Of a stretch of DNA of 64,000 nt, positions 1 through 7,789 are shown one piece after another. A program made the translations under genes and the position numbers. Below the pieces are notes generated by a model. It worked only from the letters and a program-made list of their open reading frames with translations, was not told the DNA's origin and made no database searches. The stretch is from JAJDXW01 sp965214795 (GTDB lineage: Bacteria; Pseudomonadota; Gammaproteobacteria; HK1), in the NCBI GenBank assembly GCA_965214795.1, contig OZ243976.1, forward strand, positions 2,232,001 to 2,296,000. The letters are read 5' to 3'. Numbering within the stretch: the first letter of the stretch is position 1; each line of letters opens with the position of its first letter.

Positions 1-1403
1 AGCCAGTCGAAGAATCCGCGCACCCCGAACCAGTGACCGTCGCGCCGCCGGCCGTCTCCCTCGATGACCCAGGCGCGCTCCTCTCGTGTGAGGGCGTGCC
101 ACGGCACGTCGTCGGGCACTCCGGCCCGTCCCGCCTGCTTGAGCAAGTATCGCTGGTAGGGGAGGTAGGTCTTCGTCTGAAGCGGCTTGATCGCCCCTTC
201 CCGCAGGGTCAGGCGCTCGTCGGGGATGACGAGGTCGTAGTCGATGCCCATCTCGCGCCCGAATCCCCGGCAGGTATCGCAGGCCCCGATCGGGGAGTTG
301 AAGGAGAACAGATTGGGGACCGGGTCCCGGTACGCGAGGTCGCAGCGCGGACACTCCAAGGCCGCGGAGAACCGCAGCACGGTGCCGCGGCCGGTCCCGA
401 CGGCCGCCTCCGCCCGCCCGCGGCCGGCCGCGAGCGCGGCCTCGAGCGCTTCGACCAGCCTCGCCCGCCCCCCCGGATCGATCCGAAGGCGGTCCTGGAT
501 GACCACGAGCTCGGGAGGCTCCGGGCCCTCTTCCGCATCCGATTCCGACCGCGGGCCCGACATCGATTCGTCGCCCGGCCCGGCTTCGCCGCCCGGCGCC
601 GCGTCTTCATCCGTTTCCCGCTTGGCGCTCGCCCCGGATTTGGCGCTTGTTCCGGGGAGCGGCGCGGAGTCCGTTCCCGATGCTCGCTCCGTCTCCGACT
701 CAGCCGCTGCCGCTGCCGCCGCCTCCGCCGCCCCCGGGGGCGTACCCGGCGTCGGCAGGGTCTCCGCCTTCGCCGCCTCCGACCCGTGCGGTGCGCCGCT
801 CGCTGCGTCGTCAGGTGTGCCGCCCGGCACCTTGGTGACTCGGGTATAGCCCTGCCGCGCGAGATGCTTTCGCACCTCCTCCTCGGGGAACCCGTCGGGC
901 ACACGGACCCGGAACCGGACGACCGCCCGCTCGCCGGCCGCTTCGCCCAGCAGGTGGTCCGCGATACTTTCCGGGGTGTCGCGTCGTACCACCTCCCCGC
1001 ATCCGCGGCAGTGCAGACGGGTCTGGCGGGCGAAGAGGAGCTTCAGGTAGTCGTTGATCTCCGTCATGGTGCCCACCGTGGAGCGCGAGGTCCGGACCTG
1101 GTTGGTCTGGTCCACCGCGACGGCGGGCGGAATGCCGTCAATGCGGTCGGCGCGGGGCCGGTCCATGCGATCGAGGAACTGGCGGGCGTAGGGCGAGAAG
1201 GTCTCGACGTAGCGGCGCTGCCCCTCGGCGTACACCGTGTCGAACGCGAGCGACGACTTGCCCGAGCCGCTCACGCCGGTGACGACGATGAGCTCGCGGA
1301 GGGGAAGGTCGACATCGAGGCCCTTCAGGTTGTTCTGTCGGGCTCCGCGGACGGCGATTGCGCCCTTCGACGGTGGAGGGCGGCGGGGGGGCGCGGCTTC
1401 CAT
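1..1403 (-). CDS. uvrA: UvrA-family excinuclease ABC subunit A, N-terminal part (cut by window edge)
   Basis: DNA damage sensor ATPase of nucleotide excision repair; loads UvrB on damaged DNA. About 467 N-terminal residues are visible. The ATG at 1403 gives the usual start shortly before the first strand; Walker A is GVSGSGKSS at residues 43-51, followed by the family signature YAEGQRRYVETFSPYARQF. Zinc-finger cysteines are visible in ECPRC and GACDTC. The wording SFNSPIGACDTCRGFGR is closer to the proteobacterial large UvrA variant than to E. coli UvrA, so a UvrA paralogue is possible. A roughly 105-residue Ala/Ser/Glu/Gly-rich stretch (about residues 188-293) interrupts the UvrB-binding region. 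Divergent from the isomerase at 1467 across 63 bases. Confidence 0.93.
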   Translation of the reverse strand, partial: MEAAPPRRPPPSKGAIAVRGARQNNLKGLDVDLPLRELIVVTGVSGSGKSSLAFDTVYAEGQRRYVETFSPYARQFLDRMDRPRADRIDGIPPAVAVDQTNQVRTSRSTVGTMTEINDYLKLLFARQTRLHCRGCGEVVRRDTPESIADHLLGEAAGERAVVRFRVRVPDGFPEEEVRKHLARQGYTRVTKVPGGTPDDAASGAPHGSEAAKAETLPTPGTPPGAAEAAAAAAAESETERASGTDSAPLPGTSAKSGASAKRETDEDAAPGGEAGPGDESMSGPRSESDAEEGPEPPELVVIQDRLRIDPGGRARLVEALEAALAAGRGRAEAAVGTGRGTVLRFSAALECPRCDLAYRDPVPNLFSFNSPIGACDTCRGFGREMGIDYDLVIPDERLTLREGAIKPLQTKTYLPYQRYLLKQAGRAGVPDDVPWHALTREERAWVIEGDGRRRDGHWFGVRGFFDW

Positions 1404-1466
1404 TGCGCGCATTATCGCGCATTGTCCGGGGCGGGGCGCCTCCCACTTGGGTATCATCGCGCGGCC

Positions 1467-2282
1467 ATGCCCCGCCTCGCCGCCAACCTCAGCTATCTCT
1501 TCACCGAACGCCCGTTTCCGGATCGGTTCGGAGCGGCCGCCGCCTGCGGCTTCCGGGCCGTGGAGCACCAGCTCCCCTACTCGGAGGCGCCCGAGTCGGC
1601 CATTCGCGAACGGCTCCGGGACCACGACCTCGCGGCCGTCCTCTTCAACCTTCCGCCCGGGGAGGAAGGGGAGCGTGGGCTCGGCGGGCTGCCGGGGCGC
1701 GAGGCGGAGTTCCGGGAAGGGGTGGACCTCGCGCTCCGCTACTGCCGAGCGACCGGCTGTCCCCGGCTGCACGCGATGTGGGGGGTGCCGGGCGCGGAGA
1801 CGAGCCGGGAGGAGAGCCGCGCCACCTTCGTCTCCAACCTCCGAGAAGCGGCCCCGCGGGCGGCCGAGGCCGGCGTGACCCTGCTCGTGGAGCCGCTCAA
1901 CCCCCGCGACAACCCCGGCTATCCCCTCAACCGCCAGGCGGATGCGCATGCCCTCACGGCCGAGGTGGGCGCCCCGAACGTCAAGGTGCAGTTCGACCTC
2001 TACCACTGCCAGATCGTGGAGGGCGGCGTGGCGGAGAAGCTGAGGGCCTATCTCGGCGGCGGCGCGAACAACGTCGGTCACATCCAGATCGCCGGCCCTC
2101 CGGACCGGTTGGAGCCCGACGCCGGGGAGCTCAACTACGCGTGGCTGCTCCCCCTCATCGACGAGCTGGGATACGAGGGGTGGATCGGCTGCGAGTACCG
2201 GCCGGCGGCCGGGACCGAGGCCGGTTTCGGTTGGGCGCGCCCCTTCGGGATCCACCCGCCCGCCCGGAGGCGGCCGACGTGA
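1467..2282 (+). CDS. hyi: hydroxypyruvate isomerase family protein (TIM barrel)
   Basis: Predicted cytosolic isomerase interconverting hydroxypyruvate and tartronate semialdehyde, or a related sugar-phosphate-like isomerase. 271 residues, normal for the family. N-terminal ANLSYLFTERPFPDRFGAAA, the mid-protein LLVEPLNPRDNPGYPL with the metal-ligand Glu, KVQFDLYHCQ, HIQIAGPPDR and C-terminal WIGCEYRPA follow the Hyi/OtnI pattern of xylose isomerase-like barrels. The stop TGA overlaps the GTG start of the next gene (GTGA), so the pair is translationally coupled. Substrate is inferred from family only. Confidence 0.88.
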   Translation: MPRLAANLSYLFTERPFPDRFGAAAACGFRAVEHQLPYSEAPESAIRERLRDHDLAAVLFNLPPGEEGERGLGGLPGREAEFREGVDLALRYCRATGCPRLHAMWGVPGAETSREESRATFVSNLREAAPRAAEAGVTLLVEPLNPRDNPGYPLNRQADAHALTAEVGAPNVKVQFDLYHCQIVEGGVAEKLRAYLGGGANNVGHIQIAGPPDRLEPDAGELNYAWLLPLIDELGYEGWIGCEYRPAAGTEAGFGWARPFGIHPPARRRPT

Positions 2283-3454
2283 GCCGGGGCGGCCGGCCGA
2301 ACGACGGCTTCGCGACCCGGCAGGTGCACGCGGGGGTCGAAGCCGACTTCGTGACGGGGGCGATCCTGACCCCCATCCACCAGACGACGACCTACGTGCA
2401 GCCCTCCGTCGACCGGTACCGGGAGAAGGGCTACTCCTACTCCCGGTCCCACAACCCCACCGTGCGGGCGCTCGAGACGAAGCTCGCCGCGCTCGAAGGG
2501 GGCGTGGACGGTTGCGCCTTCGGCACCGGCATGGCCGCGGTTCATGCTGTCCTGCTCGCGTTCCTCGGCGCGGGCGACCACGCGATCGTCTCGGACGTGA
2601 TATTCGGCGGCACCCTCCGGCTCTGCCGGCAGGTCCTCGCCCGCTTCGGGGTGGAATTCACGTTTGCCGACACCTCGGACCCGGCCGCGGTGGAGGCGAG
2701 CGTGCGGGGCGAGACCCGGCTCATCCTCACCGAGACCCCGGCCAACCCTACCCTCAAGCTCACCGACATTGCCGCCGTCTCCGCGATCGCCCGCGCCCGT
2801 GGCATCCCGCACGCGGTCGACAACACCCTGCTCACGCCCTGGTATCAGCGTCCCTTCGCGCTCGGCGCGGACCTCGTGGTGCATTCCACCACCAAGTACC
2901 TGGACGGCCACAACGCGACGGTGGGGGGCGCGGTGATCTGCGCGACCGACGAGCAGGCGGAGGCGGTGCGCTTCGTGCGGAACGCGACCGGGAGCATCAT
3001 GTCCCCCTTCGTGGCCTGGCTCACCCTGCAAGGGTGCAAGACCCTGTCGGTCCGCATGGAGGCGCAGTCCGTGGCTGCCGTCGGGGTCGCGGCTTACCTC
3101 GAAAGCCACCCTCGGGTCGAGCGGGTGATCTACCCCGGGCTTGCCTCGTTCCCCCAGCACGCCCTCGCGAGCCGCCAAGCGTCGGGCTACGGCGCCATGG
3201 TGTGCTGCGAGGTACGGGGCGGGGTGGAGGCCGGCAAGCGGGTGATGGACGCGGTCCGGCTCTGGAGCCTCGCGGAGAACCTCGGCACCGTGGAATCGCT
3301 CGTCACCCACCCGGTGACCATGACCCACGCCAACCTTGCGCCCGAGGAGCGCGCCCGGCTCGGCATCACCGACGGCCTCATCCGCCTCTCCGTCGGCCTC
3401 GAGACCCCCGCCGACCTCATCGCCGACCTCGACCAGGCCCTCGCCCGCGCCTGA
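2279..3454 (+). CDS. PLP-dependent trans-sulfuration enzyme (cystathionine gamma-synthase / O-succinylhomoserine sulfhydrylase type)
   Basis: Cys/Met-metabolism PLP enzyme, 391 residues. The motif HSTTKYLDGHN carries the Schiff-base lysine (Lys206); SYSRSHNPTVRALE, FGTGMAAVHA and the C-terminal SLGTVESL-like segment (ENLGTVESLVTHP) are typical. It should act on an acylated homoserine with cysteine or sulfide, or cleave cystathionine; the sequence alone does not separate these. A metA gene at 8946-10016 makes O-succinylhomoserine a plausible substrate. The GTG start at 2279 overlaps the stop of the isomerase gene, an unusual partner for a sulfur gene. Confidence 0.9.
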   Translation: MSRGGRPNDGFATRQVHAGVEADFVTGAILTPIHQTTTYVQPSVDRYREKGYSYSRSHNPTVRALETKLAALEGGVDGCAFGTGMAAVHAVLLAFLGAGDHAIVSDVIFGGTLRLCRQVLARFGVEFTFADTSDPAAVEASVRGETRLILTETPANPTLKLTDIAAVSAIARARGIPHAVDNTLLTPWYQRPFALGADLVVHSTTKYLDGHNATVGGAVICATDEQAEAVRFVRNATGSIMSPFVAWLTLQGCKTLSVRMEAQSVAAVGVAAYLESHPRVERVIYPGLASFPQHALASRQASGYGAMVCCEVRGGVEAGKRVMDAVRLWSLAENLGTVESLVTHPVTMTHANLAPEERARLGITDGLIRLSVGLETPADLIADLDQALARA

Positions 3455-3932
3455 CCTCCGCCCGCCGCTTCCGCAGTCTCCCGAAGCTCCGGGGAGTATC
3501 CGTCTGAATGTTTCATGGCCCCGGTCTCTCAAGGCCGGGTGCCTCCGGGAAACCCGGACCACCTCAGGGAGCGGGCTGAGCGCGCCCACGAAAAGAACCG
3601 AATTTTTCCTTTGGTGTCAATCGTTTGTCTGTACAAATCGTTCTCAACGGACGAGCTGATCGCCAGTTCGGATTTGTCTCACCCGACCCCATGCCCTAGA
3701 CTCTGCCGGCACAGCATCCGTAGTGGACCGGAGAGGCTGGATACTTGTCAGTTTCCCCGCAGAGCCGAAGCGCAAGGGAAGCACCCCGAGCGACCCCGCA
3801 GGTTCGCATCACGTGGCGCCCCGGCTCCTCGACCTGTCGCCCGACCGGGAGAGCGAGCTAGCGCTGCCCCGCGCTGGAACCGGCCGGGGGTCGCGAGGAC
3901 CGGCGACGCCGTGCCGGAACGGAGCCCCAAGA
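3455..3932. other. intergenic stretch, no gene recognised
   Basis: A 478-base gap with a clear drop in GC around 3590-3680. A short CCGGGAAACCCGG hairpin lies near 3545-3558 and could end the upstream transcript, though no T-run follows directly. The reading frame of the next gene stays open upstream to 3723, but the residues there look like non-coding translation. Confidence 0.5.
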
Positions 3933-4847
3933 ATGCTCATCGGAGAAGCACGAGAGTCCGCACTGCGGCTAGCGGTGGAACACGGCGCTGACGTGTTCTT
4001 GTACAACGGCGAGATCTCGCGCACCCATGACCTTGGGTTCCTTGGGTTCATTCGGTGCATCGACGACAACCAGCGGCACGACTCGGCAGTCCTGTTCCTC
4101 GTGACCGAAGGCGGAGACCCCGACGCGGCGTACAAGTTGGCGCGATACATTCAAGAGCGTTACGAGAAGTTCACCGTCGTGGTGTCCGGCAAGTGCAAGA
4201 GCGCGGGTACGCTCATCGCGGTCGGCGCCCATGAAATCGCGTTCTCGCCCTACGGCGAACTCGGGCCAATCGATGCCCAGACGTATATTGTCGACAATCT
4301 GGCCGAGCGCCAGTCCGGTTTGACGATCACCGAGGCCCTGGATAACTTGACGAATTCCGCCGTTCGCAAACACGGTGAGACCTTTTCCGCAATTATTCGC
4401 GGAACTGGTGCTGTCGTTTCCTTCCAGACGGCATCAGCTGCGGCTACCGACTTGGTGCATAGATTGTTCGTCCCAATCTTCGCACAGATCGATCCGTACG
4501 ACGTCGGGAACAAGGTACGGTCCATGAGGATCGCGACTGATTATGGAAGGCGTCTCGCTGCCCGGACAGGCAATCTTCGGGATAAAGCCCTGGACACGTT
4601 GACGCGAACCTACCCCTCACATTCATTCGTGATCGACATGGCGGAAGCCGAACGGTTATTCGTGAACGTACGGCCGGTAAACGACGCGGAAGCTGAATTG
4701 GTGGACCATCTTGGCAAGGGTCGAAGCCGGAGCCATCGGCGACACCCCGACGTTTGGATGCCTTTCGGAAGCAAGCGAGGAGAAAGCAGATGTCCTACGA
4801 GAAGCCGAGCCCGGAAATGGTCAGGCTGGAAATGGACCGGATCCTGA
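3933..4847 (+). CDS. SDH-family Clp-fold serine proteinase
   Basis: Resembles the serine dehydrogenase proteinase (SDH_sah, Clp/crotonase-fold) family. 304 residues. LFLVTEGGDPDAAYKLARYI (about 55-73) matches the first Clp-fold core; SGKCKSAGTLIAVGAHEI carries the predicted nucleophile Ser90 and His100; SPYGELGPIDAQ (Asp115) completes the usual active-site neighbourhood. The ATG at 3933 has GGAG about nine bases upstream. No signal peptide or membrane segment is visible, although family members are often membrane associated. GC is lower than in the flanking metabolic genes, pointing to horizontal origin. The last 40 residues are Arg/Ser/Trp-rich and overlap the small ORF at 4790, so the true C-terminus may be shortened or altered by a frameshift. 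Confidence 0.82.
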   Translation: MLIGEARESALRLAVEHGADVFLYNGEISRTHDLGFLGFIRCIDDNQRHDSAVLFLVTEGGDPDAAYKLARYIQERYEKFTVVVSGKCKSAGTLIAVGAHEIAFSPYGELGPIDAQTYIVDNLAERQSGLTITEALDNLTNSAVRKHGETFSAIIRGTGAVVSFQTASAAATDLVHRLFVPIFAQIDPYDVGNKVRSMRIATDYGRRLAARTGNLRDKALDTLTRTYPSHSFVIDMAEAERLFVNVRPVNDAEAELVDHLGKGRSRSHRRHPDVWMPFGSKRGESRCPTRSRARKWSGWKWTGS

Positions 4848-4984
4848 CGGAGCAGCGCGAGAGACAGCTCCTGCGCCCGACAACACAGGATCCGGACAGC
4901 CTGATGGAGAAGCACGAGAACAAGAATGAAAAAGGCGGAAAACGGGCGCTTTATCGCACCACTTCGGTGGCAATGCCCGCCTAG
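4790..4984 (+). CDS. small hypothetical protein, 64 aa, overlapping the proteinase gene
   Basis: Starts at ATG 4790 after a strong GAGGAGA ribosome site (about 4776-4783) and overlaps the proteinase 3' end by 58 bases in another frame. The product begins MSYEKPSPEMVRLEMDR and is charged and helical-looking, without membrane segments. Its stop TAG (4982-4984) lies within the left terminus of the inverted-repeat element beginning at 4981, so the original C-terminus may have been replaced. Function unknown; it is probably co-translated with the proteinase. Confidence 0.6.
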   Translation: MSYEKPSPEMVRLEMDRILTEQRERQLLRPTTQDPDSLMEKHENKNEKGGKRALYRTTSVAMPA

Positions 4985-5176
4985 CCCAAAAAAATCAACG
5001 ACTTCCGTCGCCAGGGGGCCAAGATGCCCCACGATCTCCCCACGATCTCATGGAGGAACGGGCCGCACGGACCGAAAGAGCGCGTGCGCGCTGTCGAAGC
5101 GGCTTGCGGGAGTACGTCCCGCTACCGCGAGCGAATTGGCGGCCGCAGCGGGAAGTCGGTGATTTTTTCGGGCTAG
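4981..5176. mobile_element. short inverted-repeat element, copy A (MITE-like)
   Basis: Ends are inverted repeats: left 4981-5004 (CTAGCCC then an A-run, two mismatches) and right 5153-5176, reading AAGTCGGTGATTTTTTCGGG plus CTAG. The interior matches copy B at 30797-31023 closely, including GCCAAGATGCCCCACGATCT, GCACGGACCGA and GAAGCGGCTTGCGGGAGTAC. There is an internal GGGGC/GCCCC hairpin and no transposase. Both terminal regions can be read as VGDFFGL. Copy A lacks about 31 bases present in B between two GCGCGC stretches. Confidence 0.75.
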
Positions 5177-5539
5177 GCGACGCTTCCCTGCTTGGGGCTG
5201 TCGGCACAGCAGCCCCAAGCACCGTCGATTAGATCAAGGATTCTTTGTCGCATAATTCGGCATCTTCCGGATCGAACGGGTACAGCGTCGCGTACCGGCG
5301 CCTGACACGGCTGTTCACCGGAACGAGGCTTGCGCGAAGGAGATAACGACCCGGTTGGTGGGAGTACCGCGCGCTCGCCCCGGACCAGCGAACCCCACAC
5401 GCACTGCATGGCGGATCGGACCTGCGTAATCGGTCGAGACGGCAACCTCTTTGCGAGAGTGAGCCCCGGGCGCGGATCGCCTGCGGCACATCTCGCCCGG
5501 CGCTTCGCTTTGCGCTCGGGACGAACGTCGAGCGCGCCG

Positions 5540-5704
5540 CACACGCGCCGTGTGATCGGATGAAGGCGCTTCCAGGCGCTGACCTGGTTCGGATGAACTT
5601 GGCGCTTCGCCGCGATCGCCTGAACCGGCTGCTCCCCTCGTAGCGCGGTCTCGCGCCACTCGCTTCTTGAACGCCGCGGTGAATCGCCGCCGTCCGGTCG
5701 CCAT
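5540..5704 (-). pseudogene. IS3-family transposase OrfA remnant (frameshifted)
   Basis: Read on the minus strand from ATG 5704: MATGRRRFTAAFKKRVAR, then after a frameshift near 5650 ALRGEQPVQAIAAKRQVHPNQVSAWKR. This is the helix-turn-helix start of IS3-family OrfA proteins (compare the usual FKAKVALEAL...IAARHQVHPNQVSTWKRQ). No OrfB catalytic domain follows. The remaining sequence 5177-5539 and 5705-5864 holds nothing else recognisable. Confidence 0.7.
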
Positions 5705-5864
5705 ACCCTTGCCTTCCAGCAGGCTCTCGGTACACCTTGGCGGCCTGTCCAAAACACGCATGGACGGGCCGGTCACCCCGTCGCATGAAAAGGTCCGGCG
5801 TCGCAAACACGGCCCTCCTGAGTCTATTTTCACAGCAAAATCCGGGACCACCTCAGTTGGTCAG

Positions 5865-5973
5865 GGCCATTTCACGCTGACCGCCCAGCGGGTCGCGGAC
5901 CCGACCCACGCTCTGCAACGTGCGCGCGACCGGAGCATTGCGGCCCGTCCCGACACCGTGGCGCGGGATGACC
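5865..5973. repeat. dispersed inverted-repeat element, copy D
   Basis: Begins GGCCATTTCACGCTG and ends GGCGCGGGATGACC, imperfect inverted ends. The 110-base interior, including CACGCTCTGCAACGTGCG and GACCGGAGCATTGCGG, matches copy C (49994-50198) and parts of copy E (60584-60900). It sits directly beside the IS3 remnant. Confidence 0.6.
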
Positions 5974-6080
5974 CCGGGGTTGGTGGACGTGGGGTTGCCG
6001 CGCGGGATTGGGGGCCGCAAACTTCGGGGCGACGCCGCTCGCGCGGCGCAGCCCGCCCTTCGCGGGCGGAGGAGACCTCG

Positions 6081-6275
6081 ATGGTGGTCCCGGCAATGCT
6101 CGACACGGCAGCCGTAGTCGGAAACGGGTTCGTCGGTCACGGCATGGCCAGGATCTTCGCGGCCGCGGGGCGCGAGGTGGTGCCGATCGGGCGGCGCGAC
6201 GGGGCCGCGCTCCTCGCCGAGCGCGAGGCGGAGCTCTTCCGCCAGCTCGCGCGCGACCGCGGGAAACGCGGTTGA
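6081..6275 (+). pseudogene. truncated NAD-binding Rossmann fragment (3-hydroxyacyl-CoA dehydrogenase-like)
   Basis: A 64-residue ORF with a GGAGGAG ribosome site. It opens with AAVVGNGFVGHGMARIFAAAGREV, a GxGxxGxxxA dinucleotide-binding fold as in 3-hydroxyacyl-CoA or 6-phosphogluconate dehydrogenases, then terminates where the domain should continue. Most likely the 5' stub of a gene destroyed in this repeat-rich pocket. Which family it came from is uncertain. Confidence 0.55.
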
Positions 6276-6351
6276 CGGCGGCCTCTCCGTCATTCCGGGG
6301 CCCGATCGACTCGGGACGGCCGGGCAAGCGGACGTCGGGAGCGGCTTGAAC

Positions 6352-7698
6352 GTGGCGGGCGCCGGCGCGAACCGGCCGAAGATGCACCTCGCCCAGTTCC
6401 TGGTGCACGGGCCGACCTACCACAGCCTCGCGATGTGGCGGCATCCGAAGACCGCCGCCGCGAGCGCCGAACGCGGGTTCTCCTGGGCTCGCCCCGAGCT
6501 CTATCAGCACATCGCCCGGGTCTGCGAGCGGGGGCTCTTCGACACCGTGTTCTTCGCGGACCTCAACTACATCGCCGACACCTACGCGGGGAGTCTGGGG
6601 CCGGCGCTCCGCAACGCGACCCAGGCTCCGGAGCACGATCCCATCCCCCTCCTGTCCTTCATGGCCGCGGTCACGGAGCGGATCGGGGTCGCGTCCACGT
6701 TCTCGGTGAGCCACAGCCATCCCTTCTACGCCGCCCGTCTCTGGGCGACCCTCGACCACCTCACCCGCGGCCGGGCCGGCTGGAACGTGGTCACCTCGAT
6801 CAACAGCAACCAGGCCGCGAACTATGGGGAAGAGCGCCAGCCGACCGACGCCCGCTACGACCGGGCGCACGAGTTCATGGAGGTCTGCCGGCAGCTCTGG
6901 GAGTCCTGGGACGAGGACGCGGTGGTGATGGACCGCGAGGCGGCCGTCTTCGCCGACCCCGCCAAGGTGCGCCGCATCGAGTACGAGGGCCGGTTCTTCA
7001 AGTCGCGTGGCCCGCTCAACGTGGCCCGCTCTCCCCAGAACGGCCCTGCGATCTTCCAGGCCGGGACCTCGCCCAAGGGCCAGGACTTCGCCGCGAAGTA
7101 CGCGGACGCGATCTTCGCGATCCAGCCGCGGGCGGTGGATGCGGCGGCCTACTTCGCCTCGATCAAGGGCCGGATGTCGGACCTTGGCCGGGACCCCGAC
7201 GAGTGCCGGATCCTCTACGGGATGCAGCCGATCGTCGGGGCGACGGAGGCGGAGGCGCGCGAGCGGCAGGAGGAGCACAACGAACTCGTTCCCGTCGAGG
7301 GGGGCATGGCGATCCTCTCCGCGCACCTCGACCTCGACCTTTCCGGCATGCCGCTCGACGCGATCATGGCGGAGCGGACCGAGCCCCAGCTCCACCGCAT
7401 GCGCACCCGCTTCCACAAACCGGACGGGACGCCCATGACGGTGGCCGAGGTGGCCGCCCGGCACGGACAGAGCGTGAGCCTCCCGCAGTTCGTGGGCACG
7501 CCGGCCGGCATCGCGGACCAGATGGAGGCGTTCATGGCGGAGGTCGGCGGCGACGGCTTCATGCTCTCCGCCATCCATTCCCCGGGCGCCATCGAGGAGT
7601 TCGTCGATCTCGTGGTTCCGGAGCTTCAGCGGCGCGGCCGCTACCGCACGGAGTATCGGGGCCGTACCCAGCGCGAGATCCTCCGGCAGACGGACTGA
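6352..7698 (+). CDS. FMN-dependent monooxygenase, nitrilotriacetate monooxygenase A (NtaA/SnaA/DszA) family
   Basis: Bacterial luciferase-like oxidoreductase using reduced flavin from a separate reductase. About 448 residues, normal for the NtaA/DszA group. MHLAQFLVHGPTYHSLAMWRHP, FDTVFFADLNYIADTY, TFSVSHSHPFYAARLWATLDHLT, GWNVVTSINSNQAANYG and FQAGTSPKGQDFAAKYADAIF are hallmark segments. GTG 6352 is chosen because GGGAG lies nine bases upstream; a TTG at 6346 and an ATG at 6382 are alternatives. Oxidises or desulfurises a small organic substrate that cannot be named from sequence. Forms a likely transcription unit with the PhyH gene. Confidence 0.88.
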   Translation: MAGAGANRPKMHLAQFLVHGPTYHSLAMWRHPKTAAASAERGFSWARPELYQHIARVCERGLFDTVFFADLNYIADTYAGSLGPALRNATQAPEHDPIPLLSFMAAVTERIGVASTFSVSHSHPFYAARLWATLDHLTRGRAGWNVVTSINSNQAANYGEERQPTDARYDRAHEFMEVCRQLWESWDEDAVVMDREAAVFADPAKVRRIEYEGRFFKSRGPLNVARSPQNGPAIFQAGTSPKGQDFAAKYADAIFAIQPRAVDAAAYFASIKGRMSDLGRDPDECRILYGMQPIVGATEAEARERQEEHNELVPVEGGMAILSAHLDLDLSGMPLDAIMAERTEPQLHRMRTRFHKPDGTPMTVAEVAARHGQSVSLPQFVGTPAGIADQMEAFMAEVGGDGFMLSAIHSPGAIEEFVDLVVPELQRRGRYRTEYRGRTQREILRQTD

Positions 7699-7734
7699 GA
7701 GCCCGTCGGTGGGGCGGCGGTCCGCCCCGGTGCG

Positions 7735-7787
7735 GAAGAGGCAACGGCAAGAGCGGGAGCAAGAGCGAGAGCAGGAGCAGGAGAAGA
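7735..7787 (+). repeat. purine-rich degenerate GAGC/AGGAGC repeat in a 5' leader
   Basis: The leader of the next gene is built from degenerate hexamers such as GAGCGGGAGCAAGAGCGAGAGC and ends in the ribosome site AGGAGAAG just before ATG 7790. Such a tract can slip in length and offers several staggered Shine-Dalgarno-like sites. Confidence 0.5.
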
Positions 7788-7789
7788 CG

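Noticed and set aside
3723..3932. Extended N-terminus of the Clp-fold proteinase
   Set aside because: The upstream frame is open but its residues look non-coding, and the ribosome site supports the start at 3933.
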